From positions 1 to 9,461 of the forward strand of contig JAOZJV010000096.1 in the NCBI GenBank assembly GCA_029935695.1: a stretch of DNA of 9,461 nucleotides. The letters run 5' to 3'. This document shows positions 6,301 through 9,461 of the stretch, piece by piece. Position 1 is the first letter of the stretch. The number at the start of each line of letters is the position of its first letter. The DNA comes from Candidatus Krumholzibacteriia bacterium. GTDB taxonomy: Bacteria > Krumholzibacteriota > Krumholzibacteriia > LZORAL124-64-63. The notes beneath the pieces are model-generated. The model did not search any database. It saw only the letters and a list, made by a program, of their open reading frames with translations, and was not told the DNA's origin. A program made the position numbers and the translations under genes.

Positions 6301-8040
6301 TTATTCAAGAGTCCCCTGAACCTCACTCACCCCACAACGAACCCCATCATACCCCACCCGGATGTCTCCGCTGCCTTCGACAATCCACTGAACTTCCCGT
6401 GTTCCAAACGCCGGTACATAGGTGGGCACCCGCCAGCTGCGATGCTCCACAGGTTCCACCCGATCGAAAAACCGATCCACCAGAACGCCACCGGAAATCA
6501 CTTTTACCCCGCCGCCTTCAAGGGTGAACAAATCTTCCCTGACTAATTTTTTCCCGCGAGCCCGACTGGACAAAGTTGGCACAGCACCACTGTTGATGGC
6601 CCGGGCCCGCACTCTGCGCAACCCACCACCAAGATCCTTAACCTCGGTGATTTCCACCTCAATGCGTGGCAGTTGCGACGCCGTCCAGATCACAAACATG
6701 GCGTTGCGGTGCAGCATGTCGGGCAGCATCCAGCCGGGGCTGGTGCGCACGCTGAATTCACGCCATCCGCCAATTTCGATGGTGCCGTAGGTGGGATGAT
6801 CGAAGCTGTGCCAGTCGGTGAACATTTCACCCATCATGAGATGGTCGTTGAACTGCTGGCGCTCCACCAGTCGGGGCCGGCGCGACCATAGATTTCCATC
6901 TTTGCCGTTTGTCTCGTCACGGTAACCGCGGTAGGCCGCCTGGGCGCTCATGTACAGCTCGCCCACATAGGCGTAGGAGCCAAAAACCTGATACAGAAAT
7001 TCATCAAAATCACCATAGGTGGTGTACAGGTCGCTCATGCTGACAAGGTAGCGGTAGCCGGGCACAGTGCGTTCGCCTTCCTGTCCCAGATAGTCGAATA
7101 CCTGCAGGTCGCTGGGGGGCATCGGGGGAGATAATTTGCTGCCCGGGCCACGCAGAAACATGCCGCCGTAATTGTGGAACGCAAAACCAAAAGCAATGTT
7201 CGGCCGACTCAGAATAAAGTCGGAAACAGCCCGTGTATTGGAGGCACTGAAAGGAAAATCTCCACTGCCATTCTGCACCGATCGCGGCTGCCACTGGAAA
7301 CCCCAGTTGCGATTCATGTCCAGGTAACCGGGCCCGTCTTCGTTGATGCGTCCATCGCCGTCATCATCCAAACCTTCGCGCCCCAGGCGTGTCCACTGGC
7401 CCTGCTCGCCCGGTTTGATGCGCACCATGACGCGGGGGTCGTCGGGGTGGGTTTTCCACTGCCCGTGGGGATCGCTGATACGCATTTGCAGGATGCGCCC
7501 GTCGCCGTCCAGGTCGTTGGTATCGTCTTCGTCCTTGAGGCCGTCGCGGTCATCATCATGAGGGATCCGGGCCGTGCGACCGATGCCGTAATTGCCCGGG
7601 TCGGTGAAATACCGCGCGCGGCTGTCCACGTTGATGGTGGGGATGATGTAGAAGGACGCATGGTCCAGCAGTTCGGTGATGCGATCCCACTGTCCGTGTT
7701 TCGTCAGCAGGGTCCAGGCGGTGTACAGGCACACTTCGGTGGCCTGAATTTCATTGCCATGCACGGCGCCATCCACATACATGGCGGGTTTGGTTTCGGC
7801 CTTGCCTGTTTTTTCGTTGGTGATGCTCAGGCACCAGATTTCGCGGCCTTCGATGCTTTGACCCAGCGATTCCAGTTCCGTCAAATCAGGCCAGGCTTTG
7901 TGCATTTGCTGCAAGGCGTCAGTGACCATATCCTGATCGTAATAATGATCCCATGTGAGTTGGGGTGGCCCGGCAAAAAGATGGTTGGGGGGGCAACAAA
8001 AAAGACATACAGCAACCAGGAACACACTCAGGGTTTTCAT
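6301..8040 (-). CDS. Secreted M14-family zinc carboxypeptidase with DxDxDG inserts
   Basis: M14 metallocarboxypeptidases remove C-terminal residues from peptides. The 579-residue protein has a signal peptide (hydrophobic 4-16, cleavage probably after LFA at 21-23), the zinc motif HGNE (His94, Glu97), substrate-binding DMNRNW at 241-246 (Arg244), the third zinc ligand His289 in AFHNYGG, and catalytic Glu361 in YVGELY. All the active-site residues I can place are present, so it is predicted active. Between HxxE and NRN lie two Asp-rich inserts (DDDRDG and DLDGDGR at 162-182; DDDGDG at 225-230) that look like calcium-binding loops. Residues from about 457 on look like a C-terminal beta-sandwich. 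The ATG has AGGGGAGG 6 nt upstream (8047-8054) and overlaps the stop of its upstream paralogue as ATGA, implying coupled translation. It probably acts in the periplasm or outside the cell. Confidence 0.92.
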   Translation of the reverse strand: MKTLSVFLVAVCLFCCPPNHLFAGPPQLTWDHYYDQDMVTDALQQMHKAWPDLTELESLGQSIEGREIWCLSITNEKTGKAETKPAMYVDGAVHGNEIQATEVCLYTAWTLLTKHGQWDRITELLDHASFYIIPTINVDSRARYFTDPGNYGIGRTARIPHDDDRDGLKDEDDTNDLDGDGRILQMRISDPHGQWKTHPDDPRVMVRIKPGEQGQWTRLGREGLDDDGDGRINEDGPGYLDMNRNWGFQWQPRSVQNGSGDFPFSASNTRAVSDFILSRPNIAFGFAFHNYGGMFLRGPGSKLSPPMPPSDLQVFDYLGQEGERTVPGYRYLVSMSDLYTTYGDFDEFLYQVFGSYAYVGELYMSAQAAYRGYRDETNGKDGNLWSRRPRLVERQQFNDHLMMGEMFTDWHSFDHPTYGTIEIGGWREFSVRTSPGWMLPDMLHRNAMFVIWTASQLPRIEVEITEVKDLGGGLRRVRARAINSGAVPTLSSRARGKKLVREDLFTLEGGGVKVISGGVLVDRFFDRVEPVEHRSWRVPTYVPAFGTREVQWIVEGSGDIRVGYDGVRCGVSEVQGTLE

Positions 8041-9461
8041 TTTTGGCCTCCCCTGGCACCGGCGGTCAGGCTCTTGGTGATTTTTCCGAGGGATGGCGCT
8101 TCAGCTGTGATATTCAATTTTTCTCCCGGTTTTACGCGGACCAGCCAGCGCACTTTTTCACTGCCGTGAGCAGGCAGATAATTCACCGTGGCCCGAGAGC
8201 GGCCTTCCAGAATTTCAGCGCCGGATAATTGTACAACAACTGGTGGCACCCGCCGGGTTCGCAAACCCTGGGCGGTGGGGTAAGGAATGGAGCCGGCGTT
8301 TTCCAGCCATACTTTCAGTTCATAAACATTCTCCCCCCGGGGGGTGAATTCCGTTTCACCGAATTGAAGCTCAGGCAACCACTTTGGTAAAGTGGCCAGC
8401 ACCCGCACGGGGGTTGCCAGCAGCGAGTCGACCAGAGCCACCGGCGGGGTGGTGGTTGCATAAGGAGCCACGCCGCCCACCAAGACCGTTTCGCCATCTT
8501 GAAGAGTGGCTTTCTCCCAGGCTTTCAAACCGGGCCAGTCACTCAGCAGCTTATTGCCCTGAATTTCCAGACTGTAATCCAGCAGGGCTCTCTGCTTGTC
8601 GGTGAAAGGTTTTTCTTCTTCAGTTTCCGTGGAATCAACCACCGCAACCATGGGCACCGACCAGAAATCCACAGCAAAAGTCGGTACGCCATATTGATAA
8701 TATCCCCACTCTTCCACCGAACCCACCGTGGATTTTGCTGATGGCAAACGCTCTCCGTTTAAGCCGGCTTCCTCCAGAATTTTGGCGTAATCAGCACCCA
8801 CGGCGTTCCACCAGCCAACGTCTTCGGGATCAACATTCGTGGCGGCATCTTCTTCAAGATAGGTGCGCACCTGGCGATCGGTTACCTCTCGCTGGCCGGT
8901 CCTTTCACGCACCAGCTCTTTCAACTGGTCCATGGTGAATTGTTTCCCGGGGGCCACACCCAGAGCGCCAGCCCAACGTTCGGGAAGTGAATATTTTCCG
9001 CCTTTGGAAGCTTCATCAACTTCGGGCAGATGGCGCAGATTGTTGACCCGGTCCAGCACCAGGATCATGCCGATTTCAGGATGGGCGTAGGCAAACTCAA
9101 GGATAGCGCGGGTTTCCAGTTGGTCGGCAGCCCAGAGGCCGCCCTGGTTGGTCCAGTGCAGGAAGCGATGAGGAAAATTGCGGCCGGGGTTTACGCCGCC
9201 GGGACCGTCTTCGTTGAAAAGGCCATCGCCGTCGTTGTCGTTGCCTTCGGTTTCCTTGCGGTACATGCCGCGCTGGCCCAGGGCAGGGTCGGCTTTGACT
9301 GCCAGCAGGGGCTCATCCGGGCTGATGATCCATTGGCCGGCCGCATCGGGCACCAGCATGGTGGTGATCAATCCATCGCCGTTCAAATCTTCGGGAGGGT
9401 CTTCGCCATAAGCGCCGTCGCGGTCTTCATCGATGGGGGCAAGGTTGAGGCCCCCGGGGTT
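8037..9461 (-). CDS. M14-like carboxypeptidase paralogue with altered active site (N-terminus beyond the right edge)
   Basis: The frame is open to the window edge: 474 residues are visible and the signal peptide and HxxE zinc motif lie outside. It aligns with the downstream gene along the same landmarks, numbered from the edge: DEDRDG then DLNGDG at 11-30, NDNDGDGLFNEDGPG at 74-88, and NPGRNF at 91-96 (Arg94 kept; Asn of NRN replaced by Gly). The third zinc ligand His is replaced by Asp137 in ILVLDRVNN, and the catalytic Glu by Asp265 in TFAVDFW. A segment between them (about 155-245, KGGKYSLPERWAG to LPSAKST) is much longer and more helical than in the paralogue. A C-terminal beta-rich domain (from about 350) ends in Gly/Lys. 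It may be inactive or have changed chemistry. It is co-transcribed with the downstream peptidase through a 4-nt overlap (ATGA). Confidence 0.85.
   Translation of the reverse strand, partial: NPGGLNLAPIDEDRDGAYGEDPPEDLNGDGLITTMLVPDAAGQWIISPDEPLLAVKADPALGQRGMYRKETEGNDNDGDGLFNEDGPGGVNPGRNFPHRFLHWTNQGGLWAADQLETRAILEFAYAHPEIGMILVLDRVNNLRHLPEVDEASKGGKYSLPERWAGALGVAPGKQFTMDQLKELVRERTGQREVTDRQVRTYLEEDAATNVDPEDVGWWNAVGADYAKILEEAGLNGERLPSAKSTVGSVEEWGYYQYGVPTFAVDFWSVPMVAVVDSTETEEEKPFTDKQRALLDYSLEIQGNKLLSDWPGLKAWEKATLQDGETVLVGGVAPYATTTPPVALVDSLLATPVRVLATLPKWLPELQFGETEFTPRGENVYELKVWLENAGSIPYPTAQGLRTRRVPPVVVQLSGAEILEGRSRATVNYLPAHGSEKVRWLVRVKPGEKLNITAEAPSLGKITKSLTAGARGGQK

Noticed and set aside
5972..6326. 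Short overlapping open frames on the minus strand in the gap (68 and 78 codons).
   Set aside because: They have no ribosome site, no recognisable motifs and an unremarkable composition; one overlaps the end of the peptidase gene.
7174..8169. Open frame of 331 codons on the plus strand, opposite the M14 peptidase genes.
   Set aside because: It lies antisense to well-supported genes with catalytic motifs, has no ribosome site and shows no family motif. It is a by-product of G+C-rich codon use on the other strand.

Overview
The window reads as a piece of chromosome from a free-living, Gram-negative, diderm bacterium. It has two lipoproteins with classical lipoboxes, an outer-membrane barrel candidate, secreted zinc carboxypeptidases and a hydrogenase/urease-type nickel maturation module. 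The lipoprotein style (LTGC followed by short acidic and V-x-P stretches) and the secreted M14 peptidases with DxDxDG inserts recall FCB-superphylum lineages such as Krumholzibacteriota or Eisenbacteria. That placement is a stylistic impression, not a demonstrated assignment. I see no rRNA, tRNA, CRISPR array, transposase, integrase or phage gene.

Layout. (1) 1-1245, minus strand: a promoter, a six-helix NicO/UreH-type nickel permease, and 43 bp further the nickel GTPase HypB, which runs off the left edge. Both proteins carry His-rich stretches. (2) 1262-2652, minus: a monocistronic 440-residue lipoprotein of unknown function closed by a strong intrinsic terminator. (3) 2882-4103, minus: a HAD-like hydrolase followed 37 bp later by a very short, single-domain asparaginase-like protein, probably one operon. 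(4) 4104-4237: a divergent promoter region. (5) 4238-5911, plus: an outer-membrane barrel-like protein (possibly DUF6588) and, 27 bp later, a 226-residue lipoprotein, closed by a hairpin terminator that also looks functional on the minus strand. (6) 5970-6300: about 330 bp with no convincing gene. (7) 6301-9461, minus: two tandem paralogous M14 zinc carboxypeptidase genes joined by an ATGA overlap. The upstream one runs off the right edge.

How the genes fit together. The nickel permease would bring Ni(II) into the cytoplasm and HypB would hand it to a hydrogenase (or related) maturation pathway that must lie to the left. The barrel and lipoprotein pair is probably an envelope unit. In the M14 pair, the downstream enzyme retains the full zinc site and catalytic Glu. 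In the upstream paralogue the aligned third zinc ligand and the catalytic Glu are both Asp, suggesting a degenerate, regulatory or binding partner of an active secreted peptidase. This, together with the stand-alone asparaginase domain, is the most unusual content. Nothing here clearly forms a new defence or mobile system.
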